A stretch of 64,000 nucleotides of DNA from Streptomyces sp. SAJ15 (GCF_007595705.1 NZ_NISY01000005.1:124001-188000); one strand, 5' to 3'. Positions 1 to 8,304 are shown, numbered from the stretch's first letter. Numbers and translations are program-made. Notes: generated by a model from the sequence alone, not told the origin.

Positions 1-1535
1 TCCACGAAGTCGTCGGGCAGGAGGTTCTTGATGTACGAGCCGCTGGCCGAGACGAAGAACCGGCCGTCGTCGGCGCTGAAGCTCACATTGCCGGCCGAGT
101 CGATCTGGTGGGGGAACGCGCCGGCCAGCGCCCCGAGTTCCTGTGCCTGTTCACAGCCGTCCTTGGGCGGCGGTTCGCCGGCCGGCAGCAGGTCGATGCC
201 GATCCAGCGCGGACGGGCGGGGGCGGTGGAGCGCGCCACCGTGACCGAGGCGCGCGCCGGCTCGGCGGCCGGGGCGGTCCGCCCGGTGTACCGCAGGGCG
301 CGGGGTCGCCGCACCAGCTCCGCGATCCGGGGGCGGATCCGCTCCGGTTCGGCCTGTCCCAGGATCAGGGGGGCGAGCAGATCGGCGATGCGGACCAGGT
401 CGTCCCGCTCGTACCCCCTTCGGGTGATCTCCTGCACCCCGAAGCGGATGGTGTCGATGTGGTTGAAGGCGACGACCCGGTTGGCGGAGACGTTCGCCCG
501 CACCAGGCGGTCCAGGATCAGCGGGCCGCTGCCGACGCTTCGGGTGTCGACGAAGAACATGTGGTTGGCGGTGAACCCCCGGTCCGCGGCCACCAGGGGC
601 ACTCCGCGGTCGTGCAGCAGTCCGGCGAGATCCTGGGCGTTCTCCACCACGCGGGCGGCGTATTCCCGTCCGTCGTACCAGATTTCGTGGAGCGCCACGA
701 AGAGCGCGAGGGCGGAGGCGGTGTGCTGGCTGCTCACCATTCCGCTGGAGAGGGTGTAGCCGACATTCTCCATGAGGCTACGGTCGGAGCCCAGGATGAT
801 TCCCTTCTGCGGCCCGAACAGGGTCTTGTGGGTGTTCGCCTGGAGAATGTCGGCCCCTTCGGCGAGCGGGTTCTGGAACCGGCCGCCGGCGATCAGCCCG
901 AGGGTGTGGGAGGCGTCGAAGACCAGCGGCACCTCGCCGGCGATCTCCTTCAGTTCGGCGAGCGGGAAGGGGAAGAGGTAGTTCATCGCGTCGACGTAGA
1001 GCAGCCGCGGCTTCTCCCGCGCGAAGACCTCCCGGGTGCGGTCGAGGTCGAGCGTGAGGTCGTCGTGGAACGCGTAGGTGCAGCTGCGCCGGCCGAAGGA
1101 GCGGCAGATCAGTTCGGTGAGGAAGTGTCCGCCGTCCTTGGTGGCCACCCGCATGACCGTGTCGCCGGGCTCGGAGAGCGCGGCGAAGGTGGTCTGCATG
1201 GCGTGCAGCCCGGAGAGGCAGCGGAACTCCGCGAAGGTGGCGCCGAAGAGCCGGCGGCACACCTCGGTGGCCGACGCCTCGATGGCGCTGACCCGGTCCA
1301 GGCCACGCAGCAGCAGGTTGTTCAGGCGCGCGGGCGATGACTCCCGCATGTCCAGGTGCTCCAGCAGATAGCGCTCGGCGAGCGGGCTCGCCAGGGCGCG
1401 CCGGGCCAGCGGGGAGAGCACCGTCTCGTTGGCGGTGAGGTGGAGCACCTCTCGCTGCTCCGCCTCCTCCTCGGCCATCAGGTCGGCGATGGCCGCGAGG
1501 GAGAGCGGGAAGGCGTCGTCTCGCTCGGACAGCAT
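1..1535 (-). CDS. flFT: fluorothreonine transaldolase-like SHMT-aldolase fusion (3' end beyond window)
   Basis: PLP-dependent enzyme expected to exchange acetaldehyde of threonine for fluoroacetaldehyde, giving 4-fluorothreonine. Residues 1 to about 440 are an SHMT-like fold; the Schiff-base lysine is K237 in the motif NTHKTLF, preceded by the cofactor-binding DASH motif. After a proline-rich linker, a second domain starts near residue 455 and shows the class II aldolase/adducin motifs GNVSFS (about 480) and SGSYIKNLLPDD, where the window ends. An SHMT domain fused to an aldolase-like domain is the hallmark of fluorothreonine transaldolase; ordinary SHMT lacks the extension. The ATG at 1535 has a purine-rich GGAGGAG upstream. 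It is transcribed in the same direction as the fluorinase, 115 bp downstream of it. The stop codon is not in the window. An alternative is an obafluorin- or lipouridyl-type transaldolase, less likely next to flA. Confidence 0.85.
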   Translation of the reverse strand, partial: MLSERDDAFPLSLAAIADLMAEEEAEQREVLHLTANETVLSPLARRALASPLAERYLLEHLDMRESSPARLNNLLLRGLDRVSAIEASATEVCRRLFGATFAEFRCLSGLHAMQTTFAALSEPGDTVMRVATKDGGHFLTELICRSFGRRSCTYAFHDDLTLDLDRTREVFAREKPRLLYVDAMNYLFPFPLAELKEIAGEVPLVFDASHTLGLIAGGRFQNPLAEGADILQANTHKTLFGPQKGIILGSDRSLMENVGYTLSSGMVSSQHTASALALFVALHEIWYDGREYAARVVENAQDLAGLLHDRGVPLVAADRGFTANHMFFVDTRSVGSGPLILDRLVRANVSANRVVAFNHIDTIRFGVQEITRRGYERDDLVRIADLLAPLILGQAEPERIRPRIAELVRRPRALRYTGRTAPAAEPARASVTVARSTAPARPRWIGIDLLPAGEPPPKDGCEQAQELGALAGAFPHQIDSAGNVSFSADDGRFFVSASGSYIKNLLPDDFV

Positions 1536-1650
1536 GATCCTCGGCTCCTCCGCGTGCGTCGGGGGTCGCGTGGGGATGGCGGGGCGCATGCGCGAGGGCC
1601 GACCGCCCGGGATGCGAGGATCCGTCGGCGGCCGGCCCGGCGCGGTGTGG

Positions 1651-2550
1651 TCAGTGGGCGTCGACGCGGACCGACAGGCCCGCCTTGAGGTTGTAGGGGT
1701 AGGCCAGGCTGGCGGCGTTGCGCGCCAGGGAGAGGTAGCCGCGGCTGTTCAGGTAGGCCACCACGTTGCCCACCTCACCGGCGTCGGCGAAGGTCGGGAC
1801 CAGCGTGAGCTCGAACGGCAGCACGTCGTCCAGGGTGATCCTGATCTGCCGCCCGTAGCCGATGCCCGCCTTCTCCAGATCGGTGCGGTGGATGTTGGTC
1901 CAGATGTTGCCGAAGGGGTGGTCGATGGCCGAGACCACGCCGGTGAGTTCGGTGCCCGCGGTCTCCACCGCGGGCCGGCTGAAGCGGACGATCTCGCTGT
2001 CCTTCAGCGGCCGTCCGACCTGGTCCAGCGGGAATCCGGCGGCCAGGTGGGCGGAGGGGATGGCGACCATCTCACGGCTGTAGAAGGTGGGTTCGGGGCG
2101 CTCGGGAATGACCTCGGTGGAGCTGACCTCGTACGCCTCGATATAGCCGTGCTCCTCCAGGACCGGCGTCAGCAGGCCGTTGTTGGGCGCGATGTAGATG
2201 TACGAACCCTCCTGCCGCTCGAAGCCGGCGCCCGAACCCGCCCACTGGCCGCGGGCGCCGCCCTGGGCGGCCTGCCGGATGCGCACCGCGACGGAGCGGG
2301 TCTCGGTGCCGGTGGCCGGGTAGGTGGTGGTGGCGAAGACGGTGCCCTCGGGGAAGAACCGGGGGAGGTCGACGATGTAGCGGGAGCCCTCCTCGACGTC
2401 GAACGGCGTCATCGAATGACACACGTCCACGATGGTGACGTCCGGGCAGATGCTGAGCATGAGGCCCTTGCACTGGGCCACCGAGTCGTCCGTGGTACCG
2501 AGATCGCTCATAAAGGCGATGATGGGGCGGTGCGCTCCGTTCGAGGTCAC
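1651..2550 (-). CDS. flA: fluorinase, 5'-fluoro-5'-deoxyadenosine synthase
   Basis: Catalyses fluoride plus S-adenosylmethionine to 5'-fluoro-5'-deoxyadenosine plus methionine, the C-F bond-forming step of fluoroacetate/fluorothreonine biosynthesis. The 299-residue length equals the S. cattleya enzyme. Active-site residues in that numbering are present: D16, Y77, T80, F156-Y157-S158, D210, N215, W217, S269-R270, R277 and A279. The loop at about 78-110 rich in Gly/Arg (TRSVAVR, GGARGQWAG) separates fluorinases from chlorinases such as SalL and is intact. Position 50 is F (motif MTPFDVEEG) where W is usual in enzymes I remember. The start is GTG with AGGAGG seven bases upstream. It is divergent from flB and followed by the transaldolase gene. 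Confidence 0.97.
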   Translation of the reverse strand: MTSNGAHRPIIAFMSDLGTTDDSVAQCKGLMLSICPDVTIVDVCHSMTPFDVEEGSRYIVDLPRFFPEGTVFATTTYPATGTETRSVAVRIRQAAQGGARGQWAGSGAGFERQEGSYIYIAPNNGLLTPVLEEHGYIEAYEVSSTEVIPERPEPTFYSREMVAIPSAHLAAGFPLDQVGRPLKDSEIVRFSRPAVETAGTELTGVVSAIDHPFGNIWTNIHRTDLEKAGIGYGRQIRITLDDVLPFELTLVPTFADAGEVGNVVAYLNSRGYLSLARNAASLAYPYNLKAGLSVRVDAH

Positions 2551-2764
2551 GTGCGTCCCTCCTGCGATCGCTCCGGATTACTTGCGACGGGTCCGATGCT
2601 AGATACACGGTCCTTGGCGTGACCATTGGTCGGAGGTGGCAGGCGGAGGTACATCGAAAGTCACATTCGGGTCCACCTCCTTCGCGCCTTACCCGGTCGA
2701 CCGGCGAATGTTAAATTTGCGCGCTCCGACGCCCCAGACGTTTTACGCACGGGAGGTCTGCGCC
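2551..2764. promoter_or_regulatory. divergent flA/flB promoter region with inverted repeats
   Basis: The 214 bp between the two starts is much more AT-rich than its surroundings. An inverted repeat GGAGGTGG (2632-2639) / CCACCTCC (2673-2680) spans the middle. On the flB side, TTAAAT (2711-2716) with TTACCC 16 bases upstream is a possible promoter, and a short dyad GCGAAT/ATTTGC overlaps the -10. On the flA strand TATCTA (about 2605) is a weak -10 candidate. No fluoride riboswitch fold was recognised. The elements are seen; their roles are inferred. Confidence 0.45.
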
Positions 2765-3658
2765 ATGCGCGAGGCACGAGCGTCCGGATTTCCGACCGCG
2801 GATCTCGGCATAGTCGGCGGCAGCGGGCTCTACGCCCTCAAGGGCCTGGAGGACGCCCGGGAGATCACGCTGACCACGCCGTACGGCGAGCCCAGCGGGC
2901 CGCTGACGCTGGGCACGGTGGGCGGGCGGCAGATCGCCTTCGTCCCGCGCCACGGCGCGGGGCACCGGATCCCGCCGTCCGAGATCCCGGCCCGGGCCAA
3001 CGTCTACGCCCTGAAGTCGCTCGGGGTGAGCGAGGTGATCAGCGTCAGCGCGGTGGGCAGCCTGCGCGAGGACTACGCGCCGGGCGACCTGGTGGTCCTG
3101 GACCAGCTCGTGGACCGGACCCGCGGGGCGCGCCCGGCGTCCTTCTTCGGCGACGGCATGGTGGCGCACGTCTCGCTCGCCGATCCGTACTGCGGGCGGC
3201 TGCGGCCGGCCCTGGAGCGGGCGGCCCGCGCGGCCCACCCCTCGGTCCACGGGGCCGGCACCTACTGCTGCATCGAGGGCCCGCAGTTCTCCACGCGTGC
3301 CGAGTCGCGGCTGTACCGCTCCTGGGGGATGGACGTCATCGGGATGACGGCGCTGCCCGAAGCCCGGCTCGCCCGGGAGGCGGAGCTCTGCTACGTCGGG
3401 CTCGCCCTGGTCACCGACTACGACTGCTGGCACCCGCGCCACGGCTCGGTGGACGCGCGTACGGTGGCCGAGGTGATGAGCGCCAACGTCTCCGTGGCCC
3501 AACGAACCCTGTCCGGCTTCGCCCGCTCCTCCACGCCGGACGACTGTACGTGCCACCGAGCGCTGGACGGCGCGGTGATGACCGATCGCCAGATACAGGC
3601 CGACTCGTCCGCCACCTTCCCCTCCAGGTGGGTGTCGGAAGTCACCATCCGGCCCTGA
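2765..3658 (+). CDS. flB: 5'-fluoro-5'-deoxyadenosine phosphorylase (MTAP-type PNP family)
   Basis: Phosphorolyses 5'-fluoro-5'-deoxyadenosine to 5-fluoro-5-deoxyribose-1-phosphate and adenine, the second step of organofluorine biosynthesis. The 297-residue protein shows the MTA phosphorylase series in order: GGSGLY (18-23), PRHGAGHRIPPSE, SAVGSLREDYAPGDL, CIEGPQFSTRAES, IGMTALPEA and TDYDCWH. The ATG at 2765 is chosen because GGGAGG lies eight bases before it; an in-frame ATG at 2636 would add 43 residues that do not resemble the family. It is head-to-head with flA, as expected for a fluorometabolite cluster. The generic alternative, a housekeeping MTA phosphorylase, is unlikely beside a fluorinase. 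Confidence 0.93.
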   Translation: MREARASGFPTADLGIVGGSGLYALKGLEDAREITLTTPYGEPSGPLTLGTVGGRQIAFVPRHGAGHRIPPSEIPARANVYALKSLGVSEVISVSAVGSLREDYAPGDLVVLDQLVDRTRGARPASFFGDGMVAHVSLADPYCGRLRPALERAARAAHPSVHGAGTYCCIEGPQFSTRAESRLYRSWGMDVIGMTALPEARLAREAELCYVGLALVTDYDCWHPRHGSVDARTVAEVMSANVSVAQRTLSGFARSSTPDDCTCHRALDGAVMTDRQIQADSSATFPSRWVSEVTIRP

Positions 3659-3707
3659 CCTGGGATCTTTCGACAGTTCCCGTGATCTCCGGATACGTGT
3701 GCCTCAG

Positions 3708-3748
3708 GGGGCCGTTTCGCGCTATGGGGTCAACAGCGCGACGGCCCC
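3708..3748 (+). terminator. stem-loop downstream of flB
   Basis: GGGGCCGT-TT-CGCGCT (3708-3723) pairs with AGCGCGACGGCCCC (3735-3748) over 14 bp with a two-base bulge. It lies 50 bp after the flB stop and has no strong T tract, as is common for terminators in Streptomyces. Confidence 0.6.
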
Positions 3749-3798
3749 GGTCACTTGACGAGGGCCGATCGACACATCCCCCTGGAGCCGACCAGGGG

Positions 3799-3828
3799 TA
3801 CCGTTCTGAGTGCGACCTAAGAACGGTA
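3799..3828. promoter_or_regulatory. operator-like dyad before the XRE regulator gene
   Basis: TACCGTTCT (3799-3807) and AGAACGGTA (3820-3828) are perfect 9-bp inverted arms separated by 12 bp. The right arm ends 13 bp before the ATG of the XRE gene. The position suggests autoregulation by the encoded HTH protein; this is inferred. Confidence 0.55.
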
Positions 3829-3841
3829 GACGGGAGTCAGT

Positions 3842-5047
3842 ATGCCCGACGACACCAGCACACGCACCGGGGGCGTGGGAGCGCGTATCCAGGAGATCAG
3901 GACCCTACGCGACTTGACACTCAGGGAGTTGGCCGCGAGATGCCACGTATCCCCTTCCATGCTGTCGCGCATCGAGAGCGGCTCCAGGGTGCCGAGCGAG
4001 CAGGTAGTGGCCGCCGTAGCCCGTGCGCTCAGCGTCACCGTCACCGTGCTGCACGGACAGCCGTACATCGAACAGTTGCGGAGGGATCAGCTTGATCGCC
4101 TGATCGCGCCGTTGAGCAACGCCCTCGACGACTGGGGCATCCCCCCGGAGGACGACGACCCGGCCCCGCGTTCGCTGCCCGAGCTCCAGGACGTGGTCAA
4201 TCATGTCCGGCGGCTTCGGACGGATTCCGAGTACGCGGACCTGGCCGAGCTCACCCCGGCGCTTCTGTCGGAGCTCTCGCACGCCACCCAGCTGTACACC
4301 GTGGCCGGCCGCGACCGCGAGCTGGCGCACTGGCTCCAGGCCGAGGCGGCCCTGGGCGCGTTCTCCGTCGCATACAAGTTCGGTTACATGGACCTCGCCC
4401 GGCTCGCGCTGTGCCGGATGGCCATGGCGGCCGCACAGTCCGGCGACCCCCGGCAGGTGGCCGCCGAGCGGCTCAAGCGGGCGCAGCTGTCCACCGAGGG
4501 GCCCTCGATGGAGCGGGGGTTGCGCCTGGTCGCGCAGGCCCTCCGCGACCTGGATGACGACGGGACGCCGCAGACTCGGGCCATGCGCGGGGGTCTGCTC
4601 CTCAAGGGTGGGCAGTTGAGCGCTCTACTGGGAGACAAGGACGGTTCTCAGGCGCACCTGGGCGAGGCCGAGGGCATGGCGCGCGAGATCGGTGAGACCA
4701 ACCACTACATGCTCGTCTTCGGGCCCACGAACGTCGCACAGCACGCCGTGGCTGCCGCTGGTGATCGGGATGAGCACGCCGAAGCTCTGTCGATCGCGAA
4801 GGAAATCCGCGTACCCGTGAACTACCCTGCCGCACGGCATGGGCAGCTCCTGATCGACAAGGCTCGCTCCCAGGCCCTGAGCGCACGCCTCGATGACGCG
4901 CTGGGGTCCCTGGAGAAGGCGCGGGAGGTGTCGCCGCTGCAGACCCGGTATCACCCGTCGACACGCCAGACGGTGGGCGTGCTTCTGCGGGCGCGTCCCC
5001 GGGCGTCGTCGCATCTGCTGGCCTTCGCCCGCTGGAGCGGCGTCTAA
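3842..5047 (+). CDS. XRE-family HTH regulator with TPR-like C-terminal region
   Basis: The 401-residue protein begins with a Cro/CI-type helix-turn-helix at about 13-67 (motifs LRELAARCHVSPSMLSRIESG and PSEQVVAAVARAL). It continues with an all-helical region of repeated amphipathic segments, typical of the tetratricopeptide-like Streptomyces XRE regulators that sense a signal and control an adjacent gene set. The start at 3842 has GGGAG six bases upstream. A perfect dyad lies in its promoter and a 17-bp stem-loop follows its stop. It is the first gene right of the fluorinase pair, so a cluster role is possible but not shown; this architecture is also frequent next to small conserved proteins such as those that follow. 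Confidence 0.8.
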   Translation: MPDDTSTRTGGVGARIQEIRTLRDLTLRELAARCHVSPSMLSRIESGSRVPSEQVVAAVARALSVTVTVLHGQPYIEQLRRDQLDRLIAPLSNALDDWGIPPEDDDPAPRSLPELQDVVNHVRRLRTDSEYADLAELTPALLSELSHATQLYTVAGRDRELAHWLQAEAALGAFSVAYKFGYMDLARLALCRMAMAAAQSGDPRQVAAERLKRAQLSTEGPSMERGLRLVAQALRDLDDDGTPQTRAMRGGLLLKGGQLSALLGDKDGSQAHLGEAEGMAREIGETNHYMLVFGPTNVAQHAVAAAGDRDEHAEALSIAKEIRVPVNYPAARHGQLLIDKARSQALSARLDDALGSLEKAREVSPLQTRYHPSTRQTVGVLLRARPRASSHLLAFARWSGV

Positions 5048-5066
5048 CCAGATGATCACCCCATGT

Positions 5067-5109
5067 CAAGGGGGTTGGTGTTGCCTATCGGTCAACGCCA
5101 GCCCCCTTG
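5067..5109 (+). terminator. stem-loop downstream of the XRE gene
   Basis: CAAGGGGGTTGGTGTTG (5067-5083) pairs with CAACGCCAGCCCCCTTG (5093-5109). The 17-bp stem contains two G-U pairs and the loop is nine bases. It starts 20 bp after the XRE stop. Confidence 0.7.
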
Positions 5110-5160
5110 TCCGTCGGCACGATGTGACAGCCAGCACTTCCCCCGTACCTGGAGCCGACC

Positions 5161-5718
5161 ATGACGACTCGTTCCCTGCCGTGGAGGCCGCCCAGCAGCG
5201 GCGAGATCGAGACGCAGCCCGCCGGTGACCGATGGGACGCCGTGCGCGTGCCCTCGCTGATCGGCGAACGCGCCCTGACGCTCCTCGGCGACGACTCCGG
5301 GGCGGTCATCGCCGACAGCCATGGCGCGGTCTGGTACTGGCTGGTGGCGCCCGGGGCGGCCTCGGACTGGACGCTGTGCCGAGTGCTCAGTGCCGGGTCA
5401 TACGTCGCCGTGCCCCCAGCGCACCGTACGGGCGGATCGGGGCTGCACTGGCGCGTGGCCCCGACGCCCGGTGACTACCTCACCGACCCCGACCGGCTGC
5501 ACGCCGCGCTGCTCGCCGCTGCCCAGGCCGTGAAGCCCTGCCAACGGTGCGACCGGCTGACCGACCGGCCCGTGGCCGTCGCGGAGGTGCACGGCGCCAG
5601 CACCCCCGGCCGCACCGTCTACGCCTGCCCGGACTGCGCCCCGCACTTCCCGAAGCAGCTCGACCCGCTCGAACAGGCCGCCGCCGGCCGCCGCGCGCTG
5701 GAAGGGCGAGCCCGATGA
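5161..5718 (+). CDS. conserved hypothetical protein with two CxxC pairs
   Basis: This 185-residue protein is of unknown function. Its C-terminal part has two cysteine pairs (CQRC at about 123-126 and CPDC at about 156-159), suggesting a structural zinc site. The N-terminal two thirds are mixed alpha/beta without a recognisable catalytic motif. No signal peptide or membrane segment is seen. The ATG has GGAG six bases upstream. The stop overlaps the next start (ATGA), so the two are translationally coupled. The pair downstream of an XRE-TPR regulator is a common Streptomyces arrangement. Confidence 0.7.
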   Translation: MTTRSLPWRPPSSGEIETQPAGDRWDAVRVPSLIGERALTLLGDDSGAVIADSHGAVWYWLVAPGAASDWTLCRVLSAGSYVAVPPAHRTGGSGLHWRVAPTPGDYLTDPDRLHAALLAAAQAVKPCQRCDRLTDRPVAVAEVHGASTPGRTVYACPDCAPHFPKQLDPLEQAAAGRRALEGRAR

Positions 5719-5948
5719 GGTACAGCGACACGACACGGCCCGCCGGGCAGCAACTCCGCGCGGCCTTGCTGGAAGCCGCCGACCCCCAGACCACCCCCGT
5801 CCAGGAGGCGTGGAGGGACTACCTCACCCACGCCTCGGCCTGCCCCAAATGCCGTACGCCCACGGAGTGCACGGAGGGGGCGAGGCGCTTGGGCCTCTAC
5901 AAGACGGTGATGGCCAGGGCGCGCGGCGGGGAGGTGGCCCGGCCGTGA
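5715..5948 (+). CDS. small conserved hypothetical protein with CxxC pair
   Basis: The 77-residue protein overlaps the previous stop by four bases (ATGA). It has CPKC (about 44-47) followed by C52 and the helical stretch GARRLGLYKTVMARA. Function is unknown; a small zinc-binding partner of the upstream protein is conceivable. No membrane segment or signal peptide is seen. Confidence 0.65.
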   Translation: MRYSDTTRPAGQQLRAALLEAADPQTTPVQEAWRDYLTHASACPKCRTPTECTEGARRLGLYKTVMARARGGEVARP

Positions 5949-6072
5949 CCGCCGCCCGCACGGCGCCCCTGCCGGCGCCGACCTCGGACCTGGTGGTCGG
6001 CCGCCGCCCCTAGACCGGGTGGGCTCGTGCCCGGCTCCATGCCTCGGCCGGACACCACGCGCGCCCACCCAT

Positions 6073-6114
6073 GGCCGCCGGCGGGGAACAGGGATGGTCC
6101 TTCCGCCGGCGGCC
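6073..6114. terminator. 12-bp perfect inverted repeat after the hypothetical pair
   Basis: GGCCGCCGGCGG (6073-6084) and CCGCCGGCGGCC (6103-6114) are perfect arms around an 18-base loop. The structure lies 125 bp past the stop of the 77-residue gene and 93 bp before the nitroreductase. A terminator is most likely. Nothing else was recognised in 5949-6206. Confidence 0.45.
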
Positions 6115-6206
6115 CACTCCAAGCCCCTGGGTAGCGTCTGGCGTGGGCGGCGCCCGCGCTCGCACCGGCTGGAATACGCACTCGCGGTCGCCGGTTGCAG
6201 CGGAGC

Positions 6207-6767
6207 ATGCACCATCTTCAGGAGCCGCCCAGCGGCATACACCCACTGCTTGCCGGGCGCTTCAGCCCCTACCGGTTCGATCCGTCGGCGGTTGTCGACG
6301 ACCACGCCCTCGGGCTGCTGTTGGAAGCCGCGCGGTGGGCACCGTCGGCGGGGAACTCCCAGCCGTGGGGCTTCTTCATCGGCAGGCCCGGTGAGCCGGA
6401 GCACGACCGGGTGCTCCCTCACCTCGCGCCGAGCTCGGCCCGCTGGGCGGTGGATGCCGGCCTGCTCGTCGTCGCGCTGACGCGTCGGCACGTCGATGAC
6501 ACGCGGCTGCTCTACTCCGAGTTCGCGGACTACGACCTCGGCCAGGCCATCGCCCACATGACTGTTCAGGCCCAGGCCATGGGACTGGCCGCGCACCAGT
6601 TCCGGGCCTTCGACCTGGAAGGGCTCACCAAGGAGTTGGACCCGAACCCGGGCTGGGTGATCGTCTCCATGGTCGCGGTGGGCAAGGCGGCTGGCGGACC
6701 TCCGGAGGGCCGTGAACGGCGCAGCGTCGCACACTTGCGCTCCGCTCCCTGGTCACCGGCGGAGTAA
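6207..6767 (+). CDS. nitroreductase-family FMN oxidoreductase
   Basis: The 186-residue protein has the FMN-binding motif ARWAPSAGNSQPW at about 42-54 and the dimer/FMN segment DLGQAIAHMTVQAQAMGL near 115-132, ending in a nitroreductase-type tail. It would be a cytosolic NAD(P)H-dependent flavoenzyme. The substrate cannot be read from sequence. An in-frame TTG at 6195 would add four residues; neither start has a clear ribosome-binding site. It stands alone between two gene-poor stretches. Confidence 0.85.
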   Translation: MHHLQEPPSGIHPLLAGRFSPYRFDPSAVVDDHALGLLLEAARWAPSAGNSQPWGFFIGRPGEPEHDRVLPHLAPSSARWAVDAGLLVVALTRRHVDDTRLLYSEFADYDLGQAIAHMTVQAQAMGLAAHQFRAFDLEGLTKELDPNPGWVIVSMVAVGKAAGGPPEGRERRSVAHLRSAPWSPAE

Positions 6768-7050
6768 CAGCCGAGTCGTGAGGGTGGCGCGTCCTCTTGT
6801 CCTCCGGCGCCGGCGACCTCCCGGCGGCACGACCGACCGTCGGGCCGGAGCCCAGGTTCTGTCGTCGAAGGTCACGCCCGTGCCGGTGGACAGCGCGGCG
6901 ACCTGACACTTCACCCACCGCCCCGGCAGGCCGGCGGCTTGATCATGCGATCATGCGGGTTCTCGATCGACCGTGCACAGTCAACTGAGCAGACGGTCGA
7001 ACGAGGGAGCCATCGGGCATCGAGCAATCGAGCGAGAACGGGAGTGCGGT
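6768..7050. other. gene-free spacer with an 8-bp tandem repeat
   Basis: The spacer contains GATCATGC twice in tandem (6941-6956). On the minus strand at about 6850-6910 one frame reads ALSTGTGVTFDDRTW, which looks protein-like but has no start and no length; it could be a gene remnant. No promoter could be fixed. Confidence 0.3.
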
Positions 7051-8175
7051 GTGAGTGGGGCTGGGGGGCAGGACGGGTCGTCCGTGTCCGAAGAGGAGTG
7101 GGAGCGGTTCCTCCGTGAATCGGTGGCAGGTGCGGCCGGGGCCCCTGTGGAGCCGTCGGCACGCGCCCGTGAGGTGGAGCGGCGGCTGCGGGAGCGCCCA
7201 GGGCAGCCGGAGGGCTGGCGTACGTACTCACCGGCCCGGCCCCGGCGCAGGACAGGCTGGTACGTGACCGGGCTGGTGGCGGCCGTGGCCCTCCTGGTCG
7301 TGGGGCTCTTCCCGCAGCAGGTCGTCGGCTGGTTCGGTGGCGACGACGGCGGGCAGGACGGAGCGCCGTTGGCCGCCGAGTCGGAAAGCCCACGGGAGGC
7401 GCCCGGCGCCGAGCCGGATCTGCGCCCTACCCTCGCCGAACCCTTCCGGGGTTCGCCTGCCGCCCGCTGGGCCGACGGAGCGGCGGGGATCACGGTGCCA
7501 CCGGCCAAGGCGACCGGCTGGATGGACGCCGCCCAGGTCGAGCGGGCACTGCGGCAGAGCCGGGACTTCCTGGTGGCCGCGGGGCTCGACTCCCGCGTGC
7601 TGCGCGGCGCGCGGCCCACGGAGGCGATCGCGCTGTTGAACCCGCGCCAGAAGGACGTCCAGGAGTATCTCCGTACCGCTCTGTCGTCGACGGCGCCCGC
7701 TCCCGAGACCGACCCGCTGCTGTTGTTCAGCCGCTTCCGGCCGGAGCAGGCCCGGCTGGTCGGTGACGTGGTCAAGACGCGCGGTCGGCTCACGTATCGG
7801 GAGGGGAAACGGGGGGCGGTCGAGGTGACCGCGGACGTCACCTTCGTGTACCCGGTCACCCCGGCGGGCGGCGGCGGACGGGACGCCGAGGTCGTCCGTA
7901 CGATCGTGCGGCGCGAGGTGGTGATGAGCTGGGACGACCCGGCCAAGGTCATCACCGAACCGGGCACGATGTCCCTCGTCTCGTACGCGCTCGACATGAC
8001 CAACGGCGGCTGCTCCGACCCGACTGGCTACTTCGTGCCGCCCTTCGGCACGGCCGGGGAGCACCCCGCCGAGGATGCCCACCAGGTCGATCCGTACGAC
8101 CGCAGCAAGCCGATCGACACGAGCGACGGCACGACGGCCGCGGGCGACGGCTGCGCGACCGCCACCCGCTCCTAG
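7051..8175 (+). CDS. membrane-anchored conserved hypothetical protein
   Basis: The 374-residue protein has a charged cytoplasmic N-terminus, a single transmembrane helix at about 72-90 (motif GLVAAVALLVVGLF), and a long extracytoplasmic part. The outer part (about 135-370) is a compact domain with conserved-looking segments WMDAAQVERALRQSRDFL and LLLFSRFRPEQARLVGDV. Such proteins recur in Streptomyces but I know no function. The GTG at 7051 is preferred because GGAG lies six bases before it; an in-frame GTG at 6973 has none. Confidence 0.7.
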   Translation: MSGAGGQDGSSVSEEEWERFLRESVAGAAGAPVEPSARAREVERRLRERPGQPEGWRTYSPARPRRRTGWYVTGLVAAVALLVVGLFPQQVVGWFGGDDGGQDGAPLAAESESPREAPGAEPDLRPTLAEPFRGSPAARWADGAAGITVPPAKATGWMDAAQVERALRQSRDFLVAAGLDSRVLRGARPTEAIALLNPRQKDVQEYLRTALSSTAPAPETDPLLLFSRFRPEQARLVGDVVKTRGRLTYREGKRGAVEVTADVTFVYPVTPAGGGGRDAEVVRTIVRREVVMSWDDPAKVITEPGTMSLVSYALDMTNGGCSDPTGYFVPPFGTAGEHPAEDAHQVDPYDRSKPIDTSDGTTAAGDGCATATRS

Positions 8176-8304
8176 AGTCTGTCGTGGCCAGCGGTTCGGG
8201 TGAATTTCGTTGCCCAGCGACGAACATGATGAGCATTCAGCCGCCATCCGGTTGCGCGAAAGTGCGTTTCGTGTCCTTTTCCAGAGGTCGATACGGTCCG
8301 ATCC

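Noticed and set aside
108..1340. Plus-strand frame of 410 residues over the transaldolase
   Set aside because: Low-complexity Gly/Glu/Arg/Val composition opposite a gene with a complete PLP motif set; typical antisense shadow in high-GC DNA.
2551..2764. Fluoride riboswitch in the flA or flB leader
   Set aside because: The conserved aptamer core and its pseudoknot could not be found by eye on either strand. A covariance search would be needed to exclude it fully.
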